From assembly GCA_009869945.1 (NCBI GenBank), contig WIXG01000021.1:369029-433028 (forward strand): a stretch of 64,000 bases of DNA. Reading direction: 5' to 3'. Both the position numbers and the translations under genes were made by a program. Within the stretch, counting starts at the first letter, position 1. Every line of letters begins with the position of its first letter. This stretch comes from Mesaphorura yosii. Taxonomy: Eukaryota; Arthropoda; Collembola; Poduromorpha; Tullbergiidae. The notes beneath the pieces are model-generated. The model was not told the DNA's origin, did no database searches, and saw only the letters and a list, made by a program, of their open reading frames with translations. Below, piece after piece: positions 45,350-56,936 of this stretch.

Positions 45350-46870
45350 ATGCGGTCAACCAACTTTAATTCAGTGACGACTTTTGCCGTTGGCGTATTC
45401 TTCGTAGCGTTAGCCAGTCACCGTGTCAGTCGTCTTTCGCACGTTGAGGCCCAGGTCCAGTGGCGGCACAGCGACGACTCCTTCGAAAAGTACGTGGGAT
45501 ACAATCATTCTTGCTCACATCCACATCAGAATTACAACGACACTGACGACCCTAAAGGAGTCAAAGCCAGCAATAGCGAAGGCGCAGGCGGCGACGACTC
45601 TCTGAAGCCATGCAATCCAACCAAGTTCCTGACCTGCTCCAACGACACGAACCCGAATAGGCGCCGGTGCACCTGCCTGCCTCAGCACTCGTACGACGAT
45701 AACAAAGACTCCTGCTACCCACTGTCCGAAGACGGCTCGGACCCTAACAACTCGGCTGCCGCTGCGGGCCCTCAATCGGAGCCTCGCGTTGTCACCGAAA
45801 ACTGCGAGAGCACAAAAGAATGCTGGTCGAGCGTCTACGGTGAGTTTTCGGTGTGCAACCCGTCCACTGGAAAGTGTGAATGCCGCGACAATGTCATGAA
45901 CGAGCAGCGGGAGATGGTGAAGGTCGATGGTACCTGCTACGTCCTCTTTCGCCGGGGCGACGTCTGTGAGAAGGACGCCGAGTGTAATGCGACGATCGTT
46001 GGCAACGCAGTCTGTGTCAAGCAGTCGATCCATCTGAACTCGAAGCTCGGAAGATGTGACTGCGATGGGAATTCCGATGTCTGGGACAACAGACTGCAGG
46101 AATGTGTTCGGTACGCGGACAAGAATGGCCTTCGTTTCACATGCAAATCCGACCTGCAGTGCTCGCATTCCGCCGCGCTCGGCAGCCTCGCGAAATGTGA
46201 CCACGTCACGCGAAAATGCATCTGCCACGACGTGAACACCAACGGAAGGAAGCCGACGGGGTTTTACAACGGGAAATGCCACCTGAAACTGCGGGCCAAC
46301 GAAACATGTAGCAATGACATCGAATGTCGGCTTGGGTCGGGCGAAGATTCGGCGTGCGTGGACAATCCAGACGACTCTGAGGGCCCGAAGCATTGTCAGT
46401 GCCATGCGACGCACGTTTGGGGCGAAACGCACTTTGAAAACGACGAGAAGTGCCTCGTCATCGGCAAACTCAACTCGCAGTGCACATCGGACAACCAATG
46501 CCAGCATCAGAACGGTCTTGGGGAGCTGTCAAAGTGCGCCAAATTCGAAAACAAGCCGAGGGAAGGTCAGTGCGTGTGCTGGGATCCGATTCGGCAGCGG
46601 CTGGACACGACGGGCTTCTCCAATGGGGCCTGCCACTACAAACGGAAGGAGGGCGAACGCTGCGAGTCGACGGAGGAGTGCGTCGTTGGCTGGAGCCCGA
46701 ACGCCGTCTGTGAGGCGCACGAGAGCTACAACGGAGAGCGAGTCTGCCAGTGTCCTGAGGGAATCGTTTGCAAATCGGGCGGCGTCGGAACGACGACCTT
46801 CGCGCCTGGACGTCTTGCTCTAATTTTAATTAGTGTGGTTGTGATCGCTAGGTTTAGAATTGTTAATTAA
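45350..46870 (+). CDS. Large secreted EB-module protein, array member 7, probably GPI-anchored
   Basis: A single-exon 506-residue protein, the longest of the array. After a signal peptide (about 1-27) and an N-terminal cysteine block interrupted by an Asn/Asp/Ser-rich insert, it carries six or so EB-like repeats. Visible CxC pairs include CTC, CEC, CDC, CIC, CQC, CVC and a final CQC, each followed by a spacer and a cysteine. The last repeat reads HESYNGERVCQC like member 1. A Ser-Gly-Gly-Val-Gly site precedes a C-terminal hydrophobic run (LALILISVVVIA), as expected for a GPI signal. Several N-x-S/T sequons fit an extracellular protein. It ends the tandem array. A 330-codon open frame on the other strand is a shadow. 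Confidence 0.87.
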   Translation: MRSTNFNSVTTFAVGVFFVALASHRVSRLSHVEAQVQWRHSDDSFEKYVGYNHSCSHPHQNYNDTDDPKGVKASNSEGAGGDDSLKPCNPTKFLTCSNDTNPNRRRCTCLPQHSYDDNKDSCYPLSEDGSDPNNSAAAAGPQSEPRVVTENCESTKECWSSVYGEFSVCNPSTGKCECRDNVMNEQREMVKVDGTCYVLFRRGDVCEKDAECNATIVGNAVCVKQSIHLNSKLGRCDCDGNSDVWDNRLQECVRYADKNGLRFTCKSDLQCSHSAALGSLAKCDHVTRKCICHDVNTNGRKPTGFYNGKCHLKLRANETCSNDIECRLGSGEDSACVDNPDDSEGPKHCQCHATHVWGETHFENDEKCLVIGKLNSQCTSDNQCQHQNGLGELSKCAKFENKPREGQCVCWDPIRQRLDTTGFSNGACHYKRKEGERCESTEECVVGWSPNAVCEAHESYNGERVCQCPEGIVCKSGGVGTTTFAPGRLALILISVVVIARFRIVN

Positions 46871-49657
46871 GAAGTAGAAGTAGGCTGTCAGAAACCGAAT
46901 GGGAACAAGGAATGTCAATGCGGTGACAGCAATTTCAATGTAACATTGCTTGTTTATGTTTATGGTCATTTGTAAGCTTTTATGAATGCAAAGATTCGAG
47001 TACTTTTTGCTTAGGTTCAAGATTTCGCTAAACGTTTAACTCTTTGTAAGGTTACTTAGCAGTAAGAAGTTTACAATTTACAAGTTTTCCCTGTAATTAT
47101 TTATACTCGTGTTTCGTGTATCGTTTGATTGACGTGAAGTAGCAAGTAAATAAGTTTAGAAGTTAACCAATTCATTTCATTTCGTGCCTGGCCTGTCACC
47201 CCACATCTTTTAACATCTTTTCCTTCTGCTCGTGCTCAGCTCGTATTCATCGTAGCCTTCGAAGCATTCGATTCGTTATTGATGAATACGAGATGCCAAT
47301 GAATATGAGTACGCAACGAGAATCCATGAGCATATCCAGAACATACGCAGTGCAGTGCTAGAATCTGACGTGGATGTGAAATTGGTTTTTGTGGTAAAAT
47401 TCCACGACCATGACGAAAGTTCAACTCTAAACTCGAGCTTCGTGCCCCGTCTTTCGTGCATAATTCAAATAATTCTACTCCATGCACAAAATTGATTGAC
47501 TGCTATGGATGCTGCAACTTGTAACTTGCTTTTAATGAGACTCCAGCAGTTTGCCATTCGCCATTTGCGGCCGCATCACGGACGGAACGACGGCGCGGCT
47601 CAATTCAAGGGTGACTGAGTTTTGTGCGAAGGCGAAAGGAAGTGGGCTACGCAAATTGCGAGAGCCTAAGCCCGATTCATTCGGGAATCCAGAAGGATTC
47701 AAGAGATTTCAGATTCAGATTCCTGAGAGATGACTGACGACTGATGATATAATCGACGTCATGTGGGATAGCAATGGCATATGGCATGACATTTACACGG
47801 AATTGCACGCGGCCGAGCGGAAGTTGTCTGTGATTCTGTGGCCTTTTATGGCTTGGATTTTCGCATTACTCTTTCATTACTGCCATTACTTCATTTCCGG
47901 ACTGTGATTCTGATCCTGACTCATTAATTATCGTGTATTGTTGAGTCATGACGAATTTTGCGGCGGCGAAGGTTCTAAAAATAGAAAATGAGCGATTGTG
48001 ACGTTGGAAAATTTATAAGTCAAGAGCACATGCGTTGCGTTCTTAATTGATGTGCAAAGTACGTCTGGTTTTTTGTATGGAAATTAGCAGGTTTCGTTTA
48101 AAACTTGATTTACTGTTTGTGTCTGTTGTGGAGATTTTAAGTCATGGGTCTTACATCATAATTTGTGTAGTACGCGTACGCAGATTTCTTGCCCTGCACC
48201 ATACCGCTGATTTAGACCACGATTGACGTACGGACGGCCGTGTGACTTATAACTTTGCTCTTCATGGGCGTCACGAAGAACAAGGTACAACAAGCAAGGA
48301 CGAAGCATTCGCGATTTTGCGAATCTGAAGATGAGCGTCTGTCAGTCTAGCCTAAATTGGCAGGTCACGATTATTTTACTTGTTTGCATTGGAAAATGAA
48401 AAATGGCATGGAATAAACATTACGGATACATTTCTATTCTTGGTTATGATTTAATACTCGCGAACGCGATTTTGTAGATCGTGAAACAAGTTGAGTCAAG
48501 CACCTGCCGAATCTCGATTTCGATTCAGTTTGCACTGTGAGGATTGGGTCGATGAGTTGGTGCTGGGATTTCCAATGTTTTCCGATTTGGAGTTGCTTCA
48601 CACACGCAGTTAACTGCTTTGAGTCAAGTCCTTTGAATAAAAGAACTAAAAGAATTTGACGGCGGCGGTGACTGCGTACGGCTCCTTTGCATGCGCAACT
48701 TGTTTTCGGAGGATCTTAGGTCAATTTTACCTTGCACCGCAACAAATAAGAATATGGGGTGGATCACATGAGATAACTTTGAATTTCTATCATATCTTAA
48801 AACGGGATAAAGTTACTGGTGTCATAGCCACATTCAAGAAAAACAAGAATTCGACAATTCGCGCCGCGATTATGATTTCATAACTCCATTTATGCGTATG
48901 CATAATTGAAAATGTCACGGCACGCACGCATGAGCTCGCATTAATGTGTAATTATTAATTACAGCGGAGCGGAGGAAGGCGGAAACGGATTCACAGATTC
49001 GGTAGGCAGATTCAGCTTAATTCTTGGAAAAACCTCGTCACTTACGAATTGCGACTGTTGTCATCACGACTGATATGAGACATCTGTCGGATGCTTTGTT
49101 TGTCCCACGCTCGAAGCCAGAAGGTAATGAAATGAATGTGCACCCAAACGCCAAGAATTCCTGATACTGATACGGATTCCAAGCATAATGAGATTTTCGA
49201 GTTGCGTACGCTGAATATTTTTTAATATTGCGTCCAAGTCGGTCGAAACCCTAACCAAGTGCAGCAGCGTACCTGGCCTGGCCTGGCTTGGACGTTTGGA
49301 TGTGACGAACAGATGTCAAACGCAGTCAGTGCAATGCAGTCGCGGGTCCTCATATAAAGTAAAGCTTCTATTAAATTCTGCGCTGAATTCTGTTTCTGAC
49401 GTTTTGATTAGGAAATCAACACCAACTCTTCATGGCTCATGTGGCTTGGGCATGGTTCTGTATTAATTGAGTCTCACGTCTTTCATACATGGAAACGGAC
49501 CATAAGACCATGTTACGATGTTACAGTGCAATGAGCGAAGGAGATTCGCATCAGCATCAGCGTGTATCATTTCAGCAGAATTTCATGATGAGATGCGAGG
49601 CTAATGACAGAGCCACGACCATGACGCGATTGTGAATCTGATGCCGCTCTGCTCCTG
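46871..49657. other. Intergenic region between the EB array and the ITP gene, no gene seen
   Basis: About 2.8 kb with only short unrelated open frames. The distal part should contain regulatory DNA of the ion transport peptide gene. I see no repeat family or coding exon. Confidence 0.55.
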
Positions 49658-49664
49658 TATAAAT
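49658..49664 (+). promoter_or_regulatory. TATA box of the ion transport peptide gene
   Basis: TATAAAT, with a start site expected near 49689. It lies about 200 bp before a good GTAAGT donor at 49886, which fits a short untranslated first exon. Confidence 0.55.
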
Positions 49665-49688
49665 GCGGCTAGAACGAAGAAGTGGGCA

Positions 49689-49885
49689 CTAGTTGCTGGC
49701 CAATTGTTGATCGGACACCATACTCTTCAGTCGCTCTTTCTAAGTGCTTCGTACTCACTCTCGCTCTACGAAATCTCATTCTTGTCTAGTCCAACTCGTT
49801 TGTGATCGTGATTGTTACGAAATTGGAAGTGAGTCTTCAGAAACCGCATCTCGACTCTACGCGAATTGAAGCTGATTCAATCAAA
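49689..49885 (+). other. Predicted untranslated first exon of the ITP gene
   Basis: The segment runs from the expected start site to the GTAAGT donor at 49886. It contains no ATG near its end, so translation should begin in the next exon. An alternative donor (GTGAGT) exists near 49828. The matching acceptor is GTTTCAG ending at 51157. Confidence 0.45.
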
Positions 49886-51208
49886 GTAAGTCATTTGACT
49901 ATCGCTTTTATCGAAACCAGAGTTTCCATTTCCGAGTGTTGAGGAAATCTTCCACCGGCCGGAGAACACAAAGGTTGATAGTTCACAAGATGATGAATGA
50001 GCAGACAACTCATCACTTCGCACTTCTTCATCACACTTGACGAAAGATAGAAACGAGTCGGGAAGATTCACGAGTCAGGCCGCGTTCGCGTCCGCGCTGG
50101 ACCGACGATCTGACACTTGAACTCTGGATAAACAATTTCTTTCTTAAAAAATGGACCGTATTTATTTACACTTGTAGGAAAAATTCGTGCACTCGGTTCC
50201 ACTTCAAATATTATGATTATTCGGAGTCAGAGTCAGTCACAGGAGATTAATGACTCGATGAGTATTGACGAATTACAGCCACTCACTCGCACGAATTCAC
50301 GCGTCAAAGGTCCAGTTCGAGTTCTTAATTCTAATCTTTCCACATTCCTTCGCTCGCTTGCCGAGATAAGGAGAGGGCAATGCGTGAACGTGTTTATCTT
50401 ACAAGTACTCCCAGACTGCTTGGCACCAATCAACCAATGCGTAACCAAACTGTGTACGCGTTAATTTCGTGGTCCAAAACGAAGCACGCCGACCCTGAGC
50501 TTATTCACCACGCACAGGCTGAAAGATCAGATTCAAAGATTCAAAGACCCCAAAAGGAAAAGGATCAATCACTCCCACGCCACGAGTACGATTTCTTTTG
50601 TTTTGCTTAGCGTCCTGATTCGTTAACTCTAATTATCTAATTATAGTCGCCGAAAGTTAAATATTAGATCAATTGTTCCACGAATACTTCAAGCGAGAGA
50701 GGCTTGGCTCCAAAGATCACGTAAGTGTTAGTCATTCAGTTGCTCAGCTGGACGCGCAATGTCAGTGCAGTGGTTTTCCGCTGTCCACTCCACAAATTTA
50801 GCCGAAGGATACGCTGATATGCGCGCATCATTATGCGTAAACACGACTGTTTATTGTTGGCTTGTGATCTGTGCCATTTAATTAGTTCCGTGCCGTTAAT
50901 GGTTTAACCACTTGCATTAATCTAGTAGCAGTGAGAGTGATTTAATACGAAATTACGGCCGAGTTCCTAAGAAATCGAGCGTGCGCTGTGTTTCTTCGTA
51001 ATAGTAATTAAAATTGAAAACTAAAGTATGGGCAATTAAAAGGTACCTTGGCCAACCGCGTTATTAAGATAATTGCAGTCCTGCTCGCCGTTAGTTCTTT
51101 AATAGTGACGTAGCTCATTAAATCAAGTCTCTTTAACCTTCTGTGCACCTGTTTCAGGATCCTCATTACAGCAGATCCACCGACTCAGAAGACTCAGGAC
51201 CCAGCATC

Positions 51209-52295
51209 ATGTACTCTGAAAAGGTTAATCAAATCCAGTCATCTCCATCATCATCTTCGTGCAGCAGCAGCAGTCTGCATTTGCAGACGCACAAACTGGG
51301 GCACGGACTCTTTGCCGTGATGACGACCATCCTCATCCTCAGCGTGTGCATCGAGTCAACTCAGGGTTTCGTGGCCGGCTCTCGTCCACTCTCCAAACGA
51401 TCGTTCTTCGACATCCAGTGCAAAGGAGTGTACGACAAGGCTATTTTCGGACGCCTTGACCGGATCTGTGACGACTGTTACAACCTGTACCGCGAACCTC
51501 AGCTTCATGCTCTCTGCAGGTAACGACTTAAAGCTTAACGATACGCTCGCCACACGCGTACGCGTGCTCCACTTCAAATTTCTCCAGCAGTCATTCATTT
51601 CTAATTTCCAAAACAACTGACAACGACATACGATTGCGACAGGCCAATGCCAGTGTCAAAGTCATTCATTAACAAAGTCACAAAGTTTCCATACATTTCA
51701 ATGTGAACAGGGGCGATAATTAATTGAGTTTGAGTTCAAATGTCAAGCTGCGGTTTAGCTTTTGAAACTTTTGATATTTCCACTTTGTTTTCCAGCTTGC
51801 GTCGCAAAATCCAGTAAACTGAGTAAATTCCAATACATACAATCAAAAGAAAGTGTCCCGAAAAGTTGTTAAGCTAGTTAGTATTAGGTCTAGTGTGAAA
51901 GGTGCGACATGCACCGCGATTCCTGGAATCTGGAATCGGGCGCAAGGCATCGAACTCCGTCATAGCCATAAAAATGCCACGCCGGCTGTCAACCTCCGCG
52001 TTTCACGTTAAGGCTGCCAGCCAGACTTTCCATTCCGCTAATTAACGACATTCTTAACTTATCGATTGCCCGCTCTTGGTAGTCTTGATACTAATACGCT
52101 TTTATTATTTTTTTATGTTTTGTTACGTATTTTGCTGACATTTTGTCTCCTTCTCTCCACAGTCAAAATTGTTTTTCCACAAAGACATTCCTCGGCTGCT
52201 TGGATGCTCTTCTCTTGGGAGACGAGTGGCCCGTGTACAGAGATATGATTTCGACGTTACACGCGGCTGACACCCATAACTCGCTAGCAGAATAA
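51209..52295 (+). CDS. ITP: Ion transport peptide-like isoform (ITP-L), non-amidated
   Basis: The longer-tailed splice form of the same gene: 51209-51519 joined to 52163-52295, 147 residues. The acceptor CTCCACAG precedes a codon giving Ser, and then QNCFSTKTFLGC keeps cysteines five and six at the same positions as ITP. The tail continues past the amidation point (DEWPVYRDMISTLHAADTH) and ends without Gly-Lys, so it is not amidated. The order common exon, ITP-L exon, ITP exon matches insect and crustacean ITP genes, in which including the middle exon gives ITP-L and skipping it gives ITP. The two alternative exons are clearly related (GCLDALLL in both), so they arose by exon duplication. Confidence 0.92.
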
Positions 52296-53275
52296 ACCCA
52301 TACCACTACCACTAATTAATTACGTTACTTTGTGATGCAATTATGCAGCGATGATTAGATGCATTATTCTCCCGATAACGATAAGGATTTCTCAAAATTC
52401 AATACGAAAAGAGTACCTAAGCTTTAGACTTCCACATGACACAGAATTTACTTGTACAGAGAGTTATTTTTCTCTTCTCAGTTGCAACGATTCTCAATTA
52501 AATTAGCGTAAAACTGGATAAAAATATAAATACAAAACCACCAAAGAAAAGCGAAAGGGTCAAGCCAGCACAGACAAATCTGCCAAGCCAGCGTAGAATC
52601 TGTCTCGTTCCGGTACAGACGTCATAGGTAAAAATATCATCAACATCAACACCATTCTGGGAGCTTAAACTCACAATGCAATCGCCAATCGTAATCACTT
52701 GCTGTCTACGTAGCAAGCAGCCAAATAACAGTAGCAATTAGCTAACTGCAACTGCATTTTTCATTTCTTGACCACGTTGACCGCAATTTAATGCAAATCA
52801 AGTAGCAATTAACATGGCTTAACAGGGATTTATGCAGTTTTGTAGTTTGTTTCCTCGTCTCGTTGTCCAAAGTCCGTAATCCGTCCGCAATGCAATACAA
52901 TTCGAGTACAATTTGTATTGCCATTGCTTGTTGTGGTAGTACAAAAGCTAATGACGCTTTTAATTGCTGGTGCTGGGGAATACGCAACACTTTCTCGGCA
53001 TCGCAATTCTCTTGCGGCTACCTTCTGGGGCGTGGGGCTTGGTTTTTGTAGTCTTAACTAATGCATTACTTATTACAATGCAAAGCAATGCTAAAATGCT
53101 AAATACGTTAAATGCTTCTCTTTACTGTGCGGAACTAATCTTTTCCTTGCAATTTTCTTACAGATCAAATTGTTTCGGGTCGCAGTACTTCAAAGGATGT
53201 CTGGACGCTCTGCTTCTGAACGACGACGAGCCAAAATACGAAGAAATGATTGAGATTCTCGGAAAGAGAAAGTAA
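51209..53275 (+). CDS. ITP: Ion transport peptide, amidated ITP isoform (CHH family neurohormone)
   Basis: Secreted neurohormone of the crustacean hyperglycaemic hormone/ITP family. Coding parts are 51209-51519 and 53164-53275, joined in frame to 140 residues; the exon at 52163-52295 is skipped. A hydrophobic signal (about VMTTILILSVCI) follows a Ser-rich N-terminal extension. The dibasic site SKR releases a 72-residue peptide starting SFFDIQCKG. It has six cysteines at mature positions 7, 23, 26, 39, 43 and 52, the canonical spacing. The end EIL-GKRK supplies the glycine for C-terminal amidation and a basic processing site. In insects this isoform is made in neurosecretory cells and acts on ion and water transport. 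An inner Met before the hydrophobic core could be an alternative start. Family and isoform assignment are firm. Confidence 0.94.
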
Positions 53276-53966
53276 ATCGCCATCGCCGTCGTGGACCTTG
53301 GACAGAGATCTTATGACCACACTCACGATTCTGACTACTTAATTTATTGTGCCATAACCGTCTAACTTTAGCAATGCAAATGCAACTTTAATTGCGGTTA
53401 AAGCAAACGTTCAACGTTATGTTTTACTTGTACTTTTACATATTTTCAGTATTATTAGCTGTTAGTTTCATTTATTATAGCATTTTTAGCGTTTAGTCGT
53501 AAACACTGTCAAGTTCCTTGCACAAACGACACCGGTGAATTTAAGTTCCTGTTTGTACTTGATTTTGTATTTTAATTTAACAACCTTTAATGCTTTGGCC
53601 TTGCACACAATCGAACAGATTCCAAACTGACCTTCGATCTGTCCTTTACCAAGCCTTGTCGCTGTTCTTTACCGCAAACATGAATTTTACCTTTAAGCCA
53701 TTTAATCCAGTAATTTTAAATGTTTTGTATTCAAAAATCAAAACAAGTGTTTCTCGTAGGCGTAGAGTAGACTTAGGAATTGAATCAGTAGAGTTTTAAA
53801 GCCTGCATTGCATTAGCATGACAATTGAGGAGAAGATGACCTGCAATGCAGCTGTTTTGTTAACTCCTACCAAATTGTCATTGTCATTGTACGAAGATGA
53901 AAATGATATTCATATTGACAAAGAAATTATTTATTTTGACATCTGTGTGGGTATTTTTATTTTGGA

Positions 53967-53972
53967 AATAAA
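53967..53972 (+). terminator. Possible poly(A) signal of the ITP gene
   Basis: AATAAA about 690 bp after the ITP stop codon, followed by a GT-rich stretch. The region between holds no other gene that I can see. Confidence 0.45.
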
Positions 53973-54371
53973 AATGTGCTGATGTTCAGTGTTCTTGCAT
54001 AATTAAACGACCTGAGGCTCTTGATTTTATTTACGTGATTCCAGCTGCTAGTCGAATACAGTCATTCATGAAGGTTTGTCAAGTTCCACTATGATTGCAC
54101 GACATTCCAGAAACTGAAAGAAGTCAATGGCATTCGTCTGTGGTGAGCTCCAACTTTTATTGCTGCTGGGCATACCTGACTGTAACTTCAGCATTCTTGT
54201 GACATGACCTTCCAGAATCCACATCCGACAACTGGCGGTACGGCATAGCATAAATAGATAAATAACAGGATTTTTGTCACCAGATTCTACTTTCCACCTG
54301 CAGCAAGCCTTCGATCTCTGAAGCAGTTAGTTTCGCCTTTTACTTTGTAACTCTCGATGCAGCCGTAAACT

Positions 54372-54378
54372 TATAAAT
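54372..54378 (+). promoter_or_regulatory. TATA box of the EB-type gene at 54474
   Basis: TATAAAT with an initiator-like GTCATCC about 31 bp downstream (near 54402) and the ATG 96 bp after the start of the TATA element. Confidence 0.55.
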
Positions 54379-54473
54379 GGAGGCGCTGCTAGTACAAACC
54401 CGTCATCCGCACTTTATTTTGCCATGAGTACGTGTGCGGTGCAGTAATCCAGTAAGTCTAACATAGGAGGAAG

Positions 54474-55767
54474 ATGTCTGGAATAATAACATTATTTCTA
54501 AGCTTAGGCTTAATCTCGTTGTTCCAGGCTGCGCTGCTTGGCTATGGTGATCGATGTCGAAATGGAAGTGGGACGCCCGAGCCGGGCAATCCTTTCGACT
54601 ACTCCGAGTCTGACTCGGACCAAGACCTTGATTATTCGGGATCAGACGCTGTCGCTGGTGATAGCTGTAATTTTGTCAACGGGCTTTGCATAGATAAAAA
54701 GTGCCAGTGCTCGCATCCAGCCGATATGACCTACAACGAGAAGCTCAATGAGTGCGGGATCCCAACAGGTGGTCTCTGTAATCACAGCGCGGACGGCTGC
54801 TTCAGTGGCAATGAATGTGTTGATAGCGTATGTAAATGCCAAAGTCCAAGGGAGCCTTTGCTCATCAGCCTCGGCGATGGCATCACGACTACGACGATCA
54901 CGAAATGTACGAGTCTGCGACAAGAAGAATGTCAAACTGATAAGGAATGCAGTGCGAGACACTTTTTGGGTTGCTTTGAGGGCATCTGTGACTGCAAAAG
55001 CCCCATGCGGACCGTGTACGAGGAATTTGGACTGAAAAGAGGTACGGGCCTCCAAATTTGAAAGCACGGCTGCACGGTGTGAAGCTGATCCTTATCTTCT
55101 TGCAGGTTGTCGAATTCGAGCTGGAGAATCTTGCTACCCGCTTCCAGCGAGTGTCAATTCATCGATACCCGTCCAGAAATGCGTATCCAATTCCATGTGC
55201 ACAAACACGTCGCAGTTGCAGTCGCGAAATGAGTCGTCCACCTTCGTCTGCAAGTGCAACCCAGGCTACTTTGGTACTCCAGATGGGATCTGCAAAAAGG
55301 AATTTTCACAGCCTTGTACACCGACCCACCAGGAATGCAATTCGTACAAAGGTCTCACTTGCAAGAATGAAGAATGTGTCTGCGTCGATGAGGACACATG
55401 CTTCGACAAGGAGCAGGGTGCTTGCGTCAGCTCTGTTGGTCAACCTTGCGGTTTGTTCTCGCTTTGGTACGACGAGTACGATATTGGCTGTGTGAAGAAC
55501 GCGGAGTGCATCCTCGAAGATTATCAGGCTCATGACCATGCTACTGGAGTGACTGGAGTCTCCGCACCTGCCCAAAACCGCCGAAACGTCTCTGGCCCAG
55601 TCATACCACGAAAAGTCTGCAAATGCAAACCGGGTTTTGTGGAGGAGCCGAACACGAGCACGAGCAGTGAAGGCAAGCAATGCGTGAGGAAATTGTCCAC
55701 GACCATCACGACTACGACGACGACCGAGTCATCAGATTACAATGAATTTGACTACAGTAGCAGATGA
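54474..55767 (+). CDS. Secreted EB-type cysteine-rich protein with Thr-rich tail, two exons
   Basis: Exons 54474-55041 and 55106-55767 with a 64-nt intron (GTACGG...TTGCAG), joined in frame to 409 residues. A signal peptide (about 1-20, FLSLGLISLFQA) is followed by an acidic Ser/Asp spacer. Cysteine repeats with pairs CQC, CKC, CDC, CKC, CVC and CKC follow in EB-like spacing, including an EGF-like CKCNPGYFGTPDGIC stretch. The C-terminus is a Thr run (TTITTTTTTE) and Tyr/Asp residues with no hydrophobic tail, so this member should be secreted rather than GPI-anchored. It lies 7.6 kb from the main array, beyond the ITP gene, and differs by having an intron. A possible role is surface or matrix glycoprotein; the family gives no firm function. 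Confidence 0.85.
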
Positions 55768-55958
55768 TTGAGAAGCGTGGCTGTGATTAAGCTCTTGCCT
55801 AATATTGGTCACGTTTTCGGTAGTTTAGTAACTTCTTTGGCTATGAATTGAGCTGTGGCCATCGAAAACCAAGTAAATTCTGTCATGTCTAGTGTCCAGT
55901 CGTTAGTAGCCCCGCCCTCTGACTCTGATTTCCTATTGTATTGTGTAATATGTAATGT

Positions 55959-55964
55959 AATAAA
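55959..55964 (+). terminator. Poly(A) signal of the EB-type gene at 54474
   Basis: AATAAA about 190 bp after the stop codon. Confidence 0.55.
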
Positions 55965-56258
55965 TCTCGCATTAAGAAAATGACATCTTTGCCAATTTAT
56001 AAAAATAAAACAAGTTGTGCTAATTGTTCTGTACCAGTCTCCCCTGCTGCTTTTGTTCGTGCAGCTAATCACTCCAGTTTCGGCCTCGAATAAACAGTTT
56101 AGTCGCTCTCGGAATGATATCTATTTTCATCAAGGAGAAAGGGACAGGCACAGGCCAGCTCCAAGGGTAATTATTTAATGCACGTTGATCACTTGCCGGC
56201 CCGTTCACTGTCACTGCTGAATCTCTGTTAAAATTTGGATGCGTCAGGTGAAATCAGG

Positions 56259-56936
56259 GACGGATCCCTCTTGGATTCACGAAACTCTACAAATGCACAA
56301 TTGCTACAGGAGCACGGAGCACCTCCGCTTGTGTTGAATCACACGGTAAAGCCAATTGATGTCTTGCTTTTAAACCAAAATGCAGCAATTTACCATCAAA
56401 GGTGCGTGGCAAACCTCATGGTTCATGTAGTTTGCGTTGTAGTGTGAAATCAGTCAAGCCTGGACTGATCATAGCACTCACGGGCGGCCTGGTCACAATC
56501 CTGATCTCGGGTGGCTGCGACTGGGCGCGAATATTTACACGATCGGAGTGCTAGGAGCCGGTTGTCCTTGGTACGAGGAAACCAAGGATTATGAGTACGG
56601 AACTTCCCGGTCCGAGAATAAGGAGCGTATCAGTAAATTAAGACTCATTGCATTGCATTGGGAGATTAGTTGGATTGATTGCGTCTTCAACTTCTTGCAG
56701 GTAACTCTACGCAAGTTGCATGGAATGGCAGCAGAGAAATAGGGGTTGCAACCACGTTCTACCGGACTGGCCAGTGGGACAACATGGTCGTAGTGGCCAA
56801 TTACAATCCACCGGGGGTACCCGGATTCTACAGCGAGGATGTGCAGCTGAACCTGTTGGGAGCTGGCAGACTCCTGCAGGCTCCGTATTTCATTGATCGC
56901 TTCCTACCGTTCCTCATCATTGTCAAAGTATTGTAG
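56259..56936 (+). pseudogene. CAP-superfamily (SCP/GAPR-like) locus 1, frameshifted
   Basis: Three exon-like segments match CAP proteins: about 56259-56346, 56443-56626 and 56701-56936. The first has WIHETLQMHNCYR in one frame and HGAPPLVLNH in another; four bases appear to be missing between them at about 56312. The second segment holds WYEETKDYEY, the third STQVAWNGSREIG and VVVANYNPPG. Splice junctions (GTAAAG/GTTGTAG and CGTATC/TTGCAG) keep frame. Cavity residues are degraded: GEN is GAN and the His of the GHxTQ motif is replaced. A hydrophobic C-terminus remains. No signal-peptide exon was found. It is most likely a pseudogene; an unseen splice that repairs the first segment cannot be excluded. 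Confidence 0.6.

Noticed and set aside
45515-46507. 330-codon minus-strand open frame
   Set aside because: It lies exactly opposite EB member 7, has no signal, domain or ATG context, and its composition is what the complement of a biased gene would give.
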